A DNA stretch of 14,205 bases. It comes from Ruminococcus flavefaciens (lineage in GTDB: Bacteria; Bacillota; Clostridia; Oscillospirales; Ruminococcaceae). A model generated the notes under the pieces. The model was not told where the DNA came from. It saw only the letters and a list, made by a program, of their open reading frames with translations, and did not search any database. Both the position numbers and the translations under genes were made by a program. The stretch lies in contig CADBAC010000007.1 of NCBI GenBank assembly GCA_902792495.1, forward strand, positions 1-14,205. The letters run 5' to 3'. This document shows, piece by piece, positions 1-6,024 of the stretch (the stretch's first letter is position 1; every line of letters begins with the position of its first letter).

Positions 1-796
1 TGACATTGGTTCCTGAAGGATTCAGTGTAAACACTGTGTAGTTGTCTTCATAATCCACTGTCAGGTTAGGATCCAGCTTTGAATATTCAACTGATTTGTC
101 GATATATTCACTTTTCAGCTTACTGAAGTCGATGAATTTCTCGCCAGCGTGCGCAATATAAGCATCGTCATGTCTTGTTGAGCTTACAATGAGATAATCA
201 ACATCGCCTGCTGCCTTGTCTTCGGGATTTCCGAAATCGACACGGACAACATTTGCCATAAGGTTTGTAGGATAAGACACTTCTCCATCTGTTACAACCT
301 GATTCGTTTCGTTGTCATATTTGGTGCAATGGATCGGATAATTTGGCGGGAACATGAAATCTGTGTAATTATGCAGTTTCAAGTCACCATAAAGTACACC
401 ATTATCAGTTCCGGTAGCACCATATTGATCCCACACGATAGACTCGCTAACAACGTTGAGCATTCTGCCAATCTCTTCCTGGTTAGGTGAAGAGGGGCGT
501 CCCACATCAGAATCAGCACCACTGACAATAAGCTTTGGCGTAGCTATGTTACCATTAATATGCTGTTTAACAGTAACTTCGTCAAACGCAAACAAGTGGA
601 AGTCACCGGCCACACCAAGGGGGCTGTTGCCATACCACATTGTTTCTTCGTATGGCCCGTCCAGTATCGGCAGTCCGTCGGTAGCAGTCGAGTCCGCCTT
701 AGCTGAAAGAGCCATGCCGCTTGGCAATCCGTACGTGACCGCCAAGAGGGCTGAGGTAGCGCCGCTTAAGAGGCGTTTCCCCATAGTTTTTTTCAT
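1..796 (-). CDS. Secreted surface protein, choice-of-anchor A-like, partial (C-terminus beyond window)
   Basis: An uninterrupted reading frame runs leftward from an ATG at 796 to the window edge, about 265 codons, with no stop. It begins with a clear signal peptide: MKKTMGKR, then a hydrophobic stretch, then ALSAKA before an Asp, a likely signal peptidase I site near residue 34. The mature part soon shows SPLGVAGDFHLFAFDEVTV followed by NGNIATPKLIVSG. This resembles the opening of choice-of-anchor A adhesin domains (LGxAxxFNxFxxGD... then a G-rich 'grants' segment); that assignment is by eye. An alternative ATG lies at 802 (adds MT). GAAAGGA at 807-813 is 4 bases from 802 and 10 bases from 796, so the choice is uncertain; the MKK start looks more natural. 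It has its own upstream promoter. The anchor, which would be C-terminal, cannot be seen. Confidence 0.7.
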   Translation of the reverse strand, partial: MKKTMGKRLLSGATSALLAVTYGLPSGMALSAKADSTATDGLPILDGPYEETMWYGNSPLGVAGDFHLFAFDEVTVKQHINGNIATPKLIVSGADSDVGRPSSPNQEEIGRMLNVVSESIVWDQYGATGTDNGVLYGDLKLHNYTDFMFPPNYPIHCTKYDNETNQVVTDGEVSYPTNLMANVVRVDFGNPEDKAAGDVDYLIVSSTRHDDAYIAHAGEKFIDFSKLKSEYIDKSVEYSKLDPNLTVDYEDNYTVFTLNPSGTNV

Positions 797-892
797 GGTC
801 ATTCCATCCTTTCATAAAAAATTTTCTAAAATCCCATTCCCCAAAAAGCCTAAAATGTACGCAGCTTCTTCAGCATAGAATTTTACATTTAA

Positions 893-921
893 ATTATACC
901 ACACTTATATACAAATTGCAA
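893..921 (-). promoter_or_regulatory. Sigma-A promoter for the surface protein gene
   Basis: Read on the minus strand, TTGCAA (921-916) and TATAAT (898-893) are separated by exactly 17 bases. The -10 box is a perfect consensus. The expected start of transcription is near 886, giving a leader of about 85-90 bases before the surface protein gene. Confidence 0.75.
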
Positions 922-1213
922 TATTCTCAGGATGTACAAGAATTAGAAAAATCTAAAAAAATTTTGTGTATCATGACATAATCTTCGTAAAAAACATTCC
1001 GTAAAAGTAATTTTTATTGTATATTACGACGATTTTTGCGCTTGATATTTTTTTATCTTTCGGATTTTTTGTGACCTGACAAAGACTAAATTATATTTGT
1101 AAACCTTATACAATTTGTAATATATCACATTATTTTCACATTTCTAACAAGTTTTTTCGTCATAATGCACTTTTAGCAGAAAAAAAGAAGATGAAAAATT
1201 TTCCAAAAAATAC
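922..1213. other. AT-rich divergent intergenic region, no gene seen
   Basis: This stretch separates the leftward surface-protein promoter from the rightward transporter promoter. It is very AT-rich with many A and T runs. I find no plausible coding frame with a ribosome site, no tRNA, and no recognisable riboswitch core (specifically not FMN, TPP or cobalamin types) ahead of the transporter gene. Confidence 0.6.
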
Positions 1214-1215
1214 TA

Positions 1216-1244
1216 TTTACTTTTTTGCCGAAACATGGTATTAT
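1216..1244 (+). promoter_or_regulatory. Sigma-A promoter for the ECF S-component gene
   Basis: TTTACT (1216-1221) and TATTAT (1239-1244) are 17 bases apart. Transcription should start near 1251, leaving a short leader of about 44 bases that contains the AAGGAGG ribosome site at 1281-1287. The leader is too short to hold a typical riboswitch. Confidence 0.7.
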
Positions 1245-1294
1245 ATTGGTGTTGTATTATATCCCAAAAGGAATAGTAACAAGGAGGAAAACAA

Positions 1295-1927
1295 ATGAAA
1301 TTCAAACTCGACACCAAAAGCATGGTATTGCTCGGATTGCTCACCGCTATCGTGGTGCTCTTCTCGTTCACCCCGATAGGCTCGATCCCGATAGGACCGC
1401 TGGTAATCACACTTAACGTTATCCCCGTAGCAATAGCAGCAATTGCCCTCGGCCCCATAGGCGGTGCGATCATGGGAGCCATCTTCGGCATTTTCAGCTT
1501 CTTACAGTGCTTCGGCATCGGAATCCCCAGCGGAATGGGCGCTATTCTCGCCGAGATCAATGTTCCGCTCGCTTTCATCCAGCGTTTTGTGCCCCGTGCA
1601 CTTGACGGCTTCCTCGCAGGCCTCATCTTCAACGGAGTCGCAAAGGCAACAGATGTACGTCTCTCATGCTTCGTTACAGGCTTCTGTACAGCCCTCATGA
1701 ATACTGCATTCTTCATGCTGGCTCTGGTATTCCTCTTCGGCAATACAGAGTATGTTCAGGGACTTATGAAAGGCAAGAGCGTTATCCCGTTCATCGTAAG
1801 TTTCGTCGGCATAAATGCTGTTTGCGAAATGATAGTATGTACGATCATCACAGGCGCCGTCGGATTTGCACTTTATAAGGCAAAACTCATCAAGCCCATC
1901 ACAGCAGAAAAAGCATCTGCAAAGTAA
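1295..1927 (+). CDS. ECF transporter S component (substrate-binding membrane subunit), possibly pantothenate-type
   Basis: This 210-residue protein is almost entirely hydrophobic and has about six membrane segments. It starts with a short charged N-terminus (MKFKLDTKS), has the S-component signature of small residues in the first helices (SFTPIGSIPIGP, then IAAIALGPIGGAIMGAIFG), and ends in a short charged tail. S components bind a vitamin or similar micronutrient and dock on a shared EcfA/A'/T module, which is not encoded here. The pattern GPIGGAIMGAIFGIFSFLQC followed later by FVPRALDGFLAGLIF reminds me of pantothenate (PanT-like) subunits. The substrate cannot be fixed from sequence alone. 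AAGGAGG lies 7 bases before the ATG. The gene has its own promoter and terminator, so it is a single-gene unit. A pantothenate substrate would fit a neighbour operon that needs phosphopantetheine, but that link is speculation. Confidence 0.8.
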   Translation: MKFKLDTKSMVLLGLLTAIVVLFSFTPIGSIPIGPLVITLNVIPVAIAAIALGPIGGAIMGAIFGIFSFLQCFGIGIPSGMGAILAEINVPLAFIQRFVPRALDGFLAGLIFNGVAKATDVRLSCFVTGFCTALMNTAFFMLALVFLFGNTEYVQGLMKGKSVIPFIVSFVGINAVCEMIVCTIITGAVGFALYKAKLIKPITAEKASAK

Positions 1928-1942
1928 AAATAATACAACACG

Positions 1943-1969
1943 CCCTTCCCGTTTCGGGAAGGGTTTTTT
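1943..1969 (+). terminator. Rho-independent terminator after the ECF S component
   Basis: CCCTTCCCG (1943-1951) pairs perfectly with CGGGAAGGG (1955-1963) around a TTT loop, followed by six T's. It isolates the transporter gene from the biosynthetic operon. Confidence 0.92.
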
Positions 1970-2338
1970 ACGTCTTGATATGAATCGGCATATATCAGAA
2001 ATTTTCCAAAGCAAGCTGATGGAGGACAAAACGATTTTTTGGTGTATAAAACAACGAAAAATTTCCCTCGTTTGACTTAAATATAAAAAAAATCCGTTTT
2101 TCTTGAAAAAATTTCGTCACCGCAATTTTTAGTCATATTCAATAAAATTGCGGTTAGATAAATGTGTACTTGCACAAAAAATCAAGCCTAAATAACTAAA
2201 AAGACGTGATTTTGCAATGTTGTATTATTTAAGTTATTTTCTGAGTTCCCGTTAATTGGGCACTATTTCCTAATTTAATCATCAGCCTAAAAACTTTCTA
2301 TTACATTTCTCAAAAAATCCAAAACCGCTCTTTTTCTA
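1970..2338. other. Long AT-rich intergenic region upstream of the operon
   Basis: No coding frame with a ribosome site is visible. The stretch contains one notable perfect inverted repeat (listed separately) and a weaker one (AATAACT near 2191 with AGTTATT near 2230). Such a long leader region ahead of a 10-kb operon, with no divergent gene, is compatible with regulation by a factor encoded elsewhere. Confidence 0.5.
2119..2154. repeat. Perfect 11-bp inverted repeat in the operon upstream region
   Basis: ACCGCAATTTT (2119-2129) and AAAATTGCGGT (2144-2154) are exact reverse complements around a 14-base centre. On the plus strand no T-run follows. On the minus strand the hairpin is followed by a T-rich run, but no minus-strand gene ends here. 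It sits about 185 bases upstream of the -35 box. It may be a binding site or a stem-loop; the function is unknown. Confidence 0.6.
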
Positions 2339-2368
2339 TTGACTTTTTAAGGCTTTTAATGGTAATAT
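2339..2368 (+). promoter_or_regulatory. Main promoter of the 13-gene biosynthetic operon
   Basis: TTGACT (2339-2344) and TAATAT (2363-2368) are separated by 18 bases. The predicted start near 2375 gives a leader of about 110 bases to the first ATG at 2484. A weaker second candidate, TTGTAT (2398-2403) with TATTAT (2420-2425) at 16-base spacing, overlaps the direct repeat downstream. Both are by-eye calls. Confidence 0.65.
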
Positions 2369-2417
2369 AAATATACGATGTGCAATATTTTATCTTTTGT
2401 ATACAGATAGCTATTGC

Positions 2418-2450
2418 ATTATTATATAGTATATATAAATTATTATATAG
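2418..2450 (+). repeat. 12-bp direct repeat with 21-bp period in the operon leader
   Basis: ATTATTATATAG occurs at 2418-2429 and again, identically, at 2439-2450, with 9 bases between copies. A 21-bp repeat period places both copies on the same face of the helix, as in dimer-binding operators. It lies between the main promoter and the ribosome site. The sequence is low-complexity AT, so chance is possible. Confidence 0.5.
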
Positions 2451-2483
2451 ATGATTTTGGAGAAAAAAGGAGCATCAGAATTA

Positions 2484-3497
2484 ATGTACAACAGAGCGTT
2501 CTTATTCAATGGCATAGGCTCAAAGCCCGAGAAGCTTGTAGAAAAACTCACACCCGAACTCAAAGAAAAATACGACTATTACCGCATGGAAGCTTTTTCA
2601 CGGCTTGGTCTTCCCACAGACCTGAACGAACTGACAAGCCATCAGGCTAAGACTGCTGAATGGCTGCTCCCATTTATCTGCGACAGAGTCGTTTATGAAT
2701 ATTACATAGATCAGGGCATCACTCCCGATATCGGCATGGGCTACAGCTCAGGCATCGTTATCGCAAGTGCCTGCCTCGGTTCGATAAGACACGAGGACGC
2801 TCACCGCATCATCATGTCTCACTGCTCAATGCTCCAAAAGGTGGAGGAAAGCGGCGATAAGCTTGATATGGGCGTTATCATCGGATTCTCCTACGACGAG
2901 CTGAAGGAACTCTTCAAGGACAAGTTCAGCCCCGATGAACTCATCATCGGAAGCGGCAACTCAAGCTTCCACGTTATGGTATGCGGCAAGTCCGAGGCCG
3001 TTGCAAAGGCTGTTGACTTCTGCACAGAAGAAGGCGCTATCAAGGCATTTGTCATGAAGACAGGCACAGCTTTCCACTACCCCGTTATGAAGGATCTGGA
3101 CGAAGAAAGCATCGGTGTTTGCAAGAGCCTCGACTTCAAGACTCCTGTTTGCCCGCTCATGTCCGTGTTCGACATCGTTCCCCTTGAGACAGCCGAGCAG
3201 ATCCGCCATGAAAATATTATAAATGTATACACTCCCATGCGCTGGGATCTGGCACTCAAAAAGCTGGAAGAACTCGGCGTAAAGGAATTCATAGATACCA
3301 GCGCAAACGGCGCTGTCAAGAAGTTCTCAAGAGTAAGCAGAAAGTGCAAGATCTACACACTTGAGGATGTTCTCAGCGGCAATTACAAACCGCATACCCA
3401 TACTTCAAAGAAGACAAAGCCTGATAATGCGGCTTTGACATATTCCAATTCACAAAATTCAAATGGAGGCTACTACTATGAGAGAAATTACAGATGA
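2484..3497 (+). CDS. FabD-like acyltransferase (malonyl/acyl-CoA:ACP transferase) with altered specificity residue
   Basis: A 337-residue member of the FabD/PKS acyltransferase family, predicted to move an acyl unit from CoA to a carrier protein in the cytosol. The start MYNRAFLFNGIGS matches the family's FxFxGQGS opening. The nucleophile motif is GYSSG (86-90, Ser88), where most have GHSxG. The catalytic His is in GTAFHYP (His198). By spacing from E. coli FabD (Ser92, Arg117, His201), the carboxylate-binding Arg falls on His113 in MSHCSMLQ. Loss of this Arg is known from transferases that use non-carboxylated acyl groups, so malonyl may not be its substrate. The C-terminal ~40 residues are polar and low-complexity. 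I chose ATG 2484, which has AAGGAG 11 bases upstream; an earlier in-frame ATG at 2451 has no ribosome site. First gene of the operon; its end overlaps the ACP gene by 20 bases. Confidence 0.85.
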   Translation: MYNRAFLFNGIGSKPEKLVEKLTPELKEKYDYYRMEAFSRLGLPTDLNELTSHQAKTAEWLLPFICDRVVYEYYIDQGITPDIGMGYSSGIVIASACLGSIRHEDAHRIIMSHCSMLQKVEESGDKLDMGVIIGFSYDELKELFKDKFSPDELIIGSGNSSFHVMVCGKSEAVAKAVDFCTEEGAIKAFVMKTGTAFHYPVMKDLDEESIGVCKSLDFKTPVCPLMSVFDIVPLETAEQIRHENIINVYTPMRWDLALKKLEELGVKEFIDTSANGAVKKFSRVSRKCKIYTLEDVLSGNYKPHTHTSKKTKPDNAALTYSNSQNSNGGYYYERNYR

Positions 3498-3780
3498 GAT
3501 CAGACAGGAAATAAAGGACATGATCTTCGATTACTACGCTGACGAATGTGAAGTTGACAAGTCTGAGATCACAATGGAATCCAACCCTACAGAGGATCTT
3601 GGCAGCGATTCACTTATGTTCGTTGAGCTTATCGAGATGACAGCTGACAAGTACGACCTCGACATCAAGCTTCAGAGCATCGGCAAGTATATGCTCAAGA
3701 CTCCTATGGACACAATGGCAGATGTTGTTGATATGTTCTGCAAGATCTATCAGTACGGCAACGATGTTGTTAATCAGTGA
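3478..3780 (+). CDS. Acyl carrier protein 1 (100 aa)
   Basis: Small acidic helical protein with the phosphopantetheine attachment motif DLGSDSLMFVEL; Ser45 is the modified residue. It should carry thioester-bound intermediates for the acyltransferase and ketosynthase. The start at 3478 follows GGAGG (3465-3469) by 8 bases; an in-frame ATG at 3463 overlaps that ribosome site and is rejected. At 100 residues it is longer than the usual ~78-residue FabC/AcpP-type ACP, with extra sequence in the loop after helix II (KLQSIGKYMLKTPMDTM) and at the C-terminus. The immediate coupling to the acyltransferase suggests this is the carrier that the transferase loads. Confidence 0.92.
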   Translation: MREITDEIRQEIKDMIFDYYADECEVDKSEITMESNPTEDLGSDSLMFVELIEMTADKYDLDIKLQSIGKYMLKTPMDTMADVVDMFCKIYQYGNDVVNQ

Positions 3781-3791
3781 GGTAGCAAACG

Positions 3792-4508
3792 GTGAATTCT
3801 AATTTATCAGAGCTTCATGCTGTGGATAATATCGCCGTTCTCACAATTGACAACGGTCCTAAGAATCTGCTCTCAGAACCTGAATTCATAGACCGCAGAG
3901 AGCTCCTTAGCTGGCTGGACGAAAATCCACAGACAGGAGCTCTTGTCATTGTCGGAAAGGGCAGACATTTCTCCCACGGCGCTGATGTTTCACGCTTCGG
4001 CACTACCGAAAGCTCAGCCCTTTCGGAAAAGCTGGAAAGTGCCCGTGAGCTTCTCAGAACTATCGAGGACCTCCCCATCGTAACTGCCGCAGCTATCAAC
4101 GGCGGCTGCTTCGGCGGCGGACTTGAAGTCGCTCTCAGCTGTCAGTTCCGCATAGCTTCACCTAAGGCTCTCCTCGGCCTTACCGAGATAATGCACGGCG
4201 TTGTTCCGGGTATGGGCGGTATGGAGCGTCTCTACAGGCTTCTTGGCAAGGAAAAGGCTCTTCAGATGATACTTCAGGGCGAAATGATAAACGCTCAGGA
4301 TGCCCTCGCTATGGGACTTGTCACAAAGGTCACAGAGCAGAAGGACGCTTTCGAGGAGACTATGAGTTTCGTAAAGGAACTTATCTCAGGCAAGTCAATG
4401 GCACAGATAAACGGTATCGTCAATACCATCAACCGTGCCGCTCACGGAGTGGAAGACCCTTCAAAGGGATGCTTCGAGGCTGCACTTGCGGAGGCAGGAA
4501 AGCAATGA
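3792..4508 (+). CDS. Enoyl-CoA hydratase/isomerase family (crotonase) protein, GTG start
   Basis: A 238-residue crotonase. Visible features are the first oxyanion-hole loop GRHFSHGADVSRF (58-69), the second one INGGCFGGGLE (102-112), and both hydratase glutamates at the usual 20-residue spacing (Glu112 in GGGLE and Glu132 in LTEI, matching Glu144/Glu164 of rat hydratase), then VVPGMGGMERL. It should therefore add or remove water on an enoyl or 3-hydroxyacyl thioester. In this operon the likely role is dehydration of a 3-hydroxyacyl-ACP, or possibly double-bond migration; substrate and direction are inference. It starts with GTG at 3792, preceded by GAGGT overlapping the upstream stop. It overlaps the next gene by an ATGA. 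Confidence 0.9.
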   Translation: MNSNLSELHAVDNIAVLTIDNGPKNLLSEPEFIDRRELLSWLDENPQTGALVIVGKGRHFSHGADVSRFGTTESSALSEKLESARELLRTIEDLPIVTAAAINGGCFGGGLEVALSCQFRIASPKALLGLTEIMHGVVPGMGGMERLYRLLGKEKALQMILQGEMINAQDALAMGLVTKVTEQKDAFEETMSFVKELISGKSMAQINGIVNTINRAAHGVEDPSKGCFEAALAEAGKQ

Positions 4509-4918
4509 ACAAAAGTACATTCCGCCTGACAGTGCGTGGCTGTGAGCTTGACTCATTCGGTCACGTCAACAACGCTGTATACCTCCAGTATGCCGAAACA
4601 GCTGTCTGGAACTTCTTCAGGAACAGTCAGCTTCTCGATATGCTCTTTGAAAGAGGACTTTTCCCCGTTATACTGGAAAGCACACAGCGATACATCCACG
4701 AACTGAAAATATTCGACGAGGTAAGGATAGAATCGGAATTCCGCACCTCAGGCGGTATTATAAACTATAAACACAAGATATTCAACGAGGGAACAGGAAA
4801 GATATCATGCAAGGTCAACGGCAAGCTTGCTTTTGTTGACCATGACCGTGTGATATGCAGTGTCCCCGATGAATTGATGGAATATCTGGAGAGTGACAAC
4901 GATGATAATAAAAACTGA
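4505..4918 (+). CDS. Hotdog-fold (4HBT/FadM-like) acyl thioesterase
   Basis: A 137-residue single-hotdog thioesterase. Residues 14-27 read ELDSFGHVNNAVYL, the signature of the 4-hydroxybenzoyl-CoA/FadM thioesterase group, with Asp16 as the catalytic acid and the GHVNN turn before the hot-dog helix. It would hydrolyse an acyl-CoA or acyl-ACP thioester, possibly releasing the finished chain. ATG 4505 overlaps the stop of the crotonase (ATGA), with GGAGG at 4490-4494; an earlier in-frame ATG at 4469 lies within the crotonase and has no need to be used. The end overlaps the next gene by 17 bases, so translation is probably coupled. Confidence 0.88.
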   Translation: MNKSTFRLTVRGCELDSFGHVNNAVYLQYAETAVWNFFRNSQLLDMLFERGLFPVILESTQRYIHELKIFDEVRIESEFRTSGGIINYKHKIFNEGTGKISCKVNGKLAFVDHDRVICSVPDELMEYLESDNDDNKN

Positions 4919-5324
4919 CGAATTCGTAACAGAAGTAAGCGGTATCGCTTCACTCAGTGAACTTAAAGGCGCAGAACTGGGTACACCGTGTATGCTCATC
5001 GTACAGGGTGACGGCAGCCTCTCCGCCGATAAGTCTGACAAGGCTCTGGACGACTTCTTCATGAATGCTCCTTACATAACAGCACTTGCTGCCGATTCTC
5101 CGTCCGAGGATGCCGCATCACGCTTCGATATGGTCATCCCCGCAGGTGATACAAGCGAGTACACAGCGCAGCTTTTCAAGGATAAGACAAAGTGGCAGGC
5201 TGACCAGATAAACGCCTGCTTCATCGCAGCAAGAAAGGGCAGCCAGGCTGATATCCTCGACTGCGAATCAAGAGCATTCTACCGCCTTATGGCAGCAAAG
5301 AACGGAGGCAGCGACAATGAGTGA
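4902..5324 (+). CDS. Unrecognised 140-aa protein; possible degenerate, shortened crotonase
   Basis: No catalytic motif is obvious. By eye, the order of short segments matches a shrunken crotonase. CMLIVQGDGSLSADKSD (30-46) resembles the xxVIxGxGxxFSxGAD strand-loop. APYITALAAD (56-65) resembles the LPxVTAAAIxG strand. RFDMVIPAGDTSEY (74-87) resembles the CDxxIAxxxAxFG strand. The end, DCESRAFYRLMAAKNG (120-135), resembles the typical C-terminal LxxExxxFxxLxxTxD helix. The region with the second oxyanion hole and both glutamates is missing, so it would be inactive, perhaps a structural or regulatory partner of the two full crotonases. ATG 4902 follows GGAGAG by 8 bases; GTG 4893 is a less likely start. 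It overlaps both neighbours. Expression is certain in design; the family assignment is tentative. Confidence 0.75.
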   Translation: MIIKTDEFVTEVSGIASLSELKGAELGTPCMLIVQGDGSLSADKSDKALDDFFMNAPYITALAADSPSEDAASRFDMVIPAGDTSEYTAQLFKDKTKWQADQINACFIAARKGSQADILDCESRAFYRLMAAKNGGSDNE

Positions 5325-6021
5325 TACTATCAATATCGAGCTGACCGAAGAAAACGGCGTTCTCAGCTTCGTTATGAACGCACCGAGCAATAACATCATG
5401 TCCGCAGCTTTTCTTGAAAAATTCGAGGCCGTTATGGACGAGGTCGCTGAGAAAGCGGCTAAGGGCGGCATCAAGGGCATGATAATCAGAGGCGGCGGCC
5501 GTCACTTCAGCGTCGGTGCCGATGTGGACGCTCTTTCAGACCGCTCACAGAAGGAAAGCTACAGCGACGAGGACGGTATCCTCCCTGCTTCTCATGTGAG
5601 ACAGAAGGCCCGCTTTACTTTCCTCCGTGACCTCCCATTCCCCGTTATCAGTGTCATCACAGGCTTCTGTATCGGCTCAGGCAGTGAAATTGCCGTAAAC
5701 AGCCACTACAGAATAATCGAGAAGAACGCAAGAGTCGGTCAGCCTGAGTCAACTTTCGGCATCCTCCCTGCACTGGGCGGTGTCGCAAGAAATATCGAGA
5801 TATGCGGAATGAAAAACGCATACGAACTGGTAATGACAGGCGAGATGATACCTGCTGAAAAGGCTTACGAGATAGGCTATGCAGATATCTTCGCTGAAAA
5901 GAAACAGGGAGTTCCCGAAGCGCTCAGCCTTATTGAGTATATTTCTGAGAATTACGAAACTTTCTCACCTGCACGTTTCAGGGAGTACATTGCTGCTTAC
6001 AAGAAGAGCAGGGAGGCATAA
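5317..6021 (+). CDS. Second enoyl-CoA hydratase/isomerase family (crotonase) protein
   Basis: A 234-residue crotonase distinct from the one at 3792. It has the oxyanion loop GRHFSVGADVDAL (61-73), the second loop TGFCIGSGSE (115-124) with Glu124, and GQPESTFGILPALGG (141-155) with Glu144, again 20 residues apart, so the hydratase glutamates are retained. The usual GGG before the first Glu is GSG and the CD after it is replaced by SH, so the pocket is probably altered. Possible roles are dehydration, hydration or isomerisation of a different intermediate from the first crotonase. ATG 5317 overlaps the upstream stop by 8 bases with GGAGG just before. The end is 3 bases from the dehydrogenase gene. 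Confidence 0.9.
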   Translation: MSDTINIELTEENGVLSFVMNAPSNNIMSAAFLEKFEAVMDEVAEKAAKGGIKGMIIRGGGRHFSVGADVDALSDRSQKESYSDEDGILPASHVRQKARFTFLRDLPFPVISVITGFCIGSGSEIAVNSHYRIIEKNARVGQPESTFGILPALGGVARNIEICGMKNAYELVMTGEMIPAEKAYEIGYADIFAEKKQGVPEALSLIEYISENYETFSPARFREYIAAYKKSREA

Positions 6022-6024
6022 GGT

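Noticed and set aside
456..878. Open frame of 140 codons on the plus strand
   Set aside because: It lies antisense to the signal-peptide-bearing surface protein, has no ribosome site and is not protein-like.
1140..1294. Riboswitch ahead of the vitamin transporter subunit
   Set aside because: The promoter leaves only about 44 leader bases, and no FMN, TPP or cobalamin riboswitch core is visible.
1213..1743. Open frame of 176 codons on the minus strand
   Set aside because: It is the antisense shadow of the ECF S component; its composition (many Met, Lys, Pro) is an artefact of the hydrophobic codons on the other strand.
2421..2450. CRISPR-like repeat array
   Set aside because: Only two short AT-only copies with a 9-base gap; there is no array and no cas gene.
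2451..2483. N-terminal extension of the acyltransferase from ATG 2451
   Set aside because: No ribosome site precedes it, the start would abut the direct repeat, and the added 11 residues are not family-like; ATG 2484 has AAGGAG upstream.
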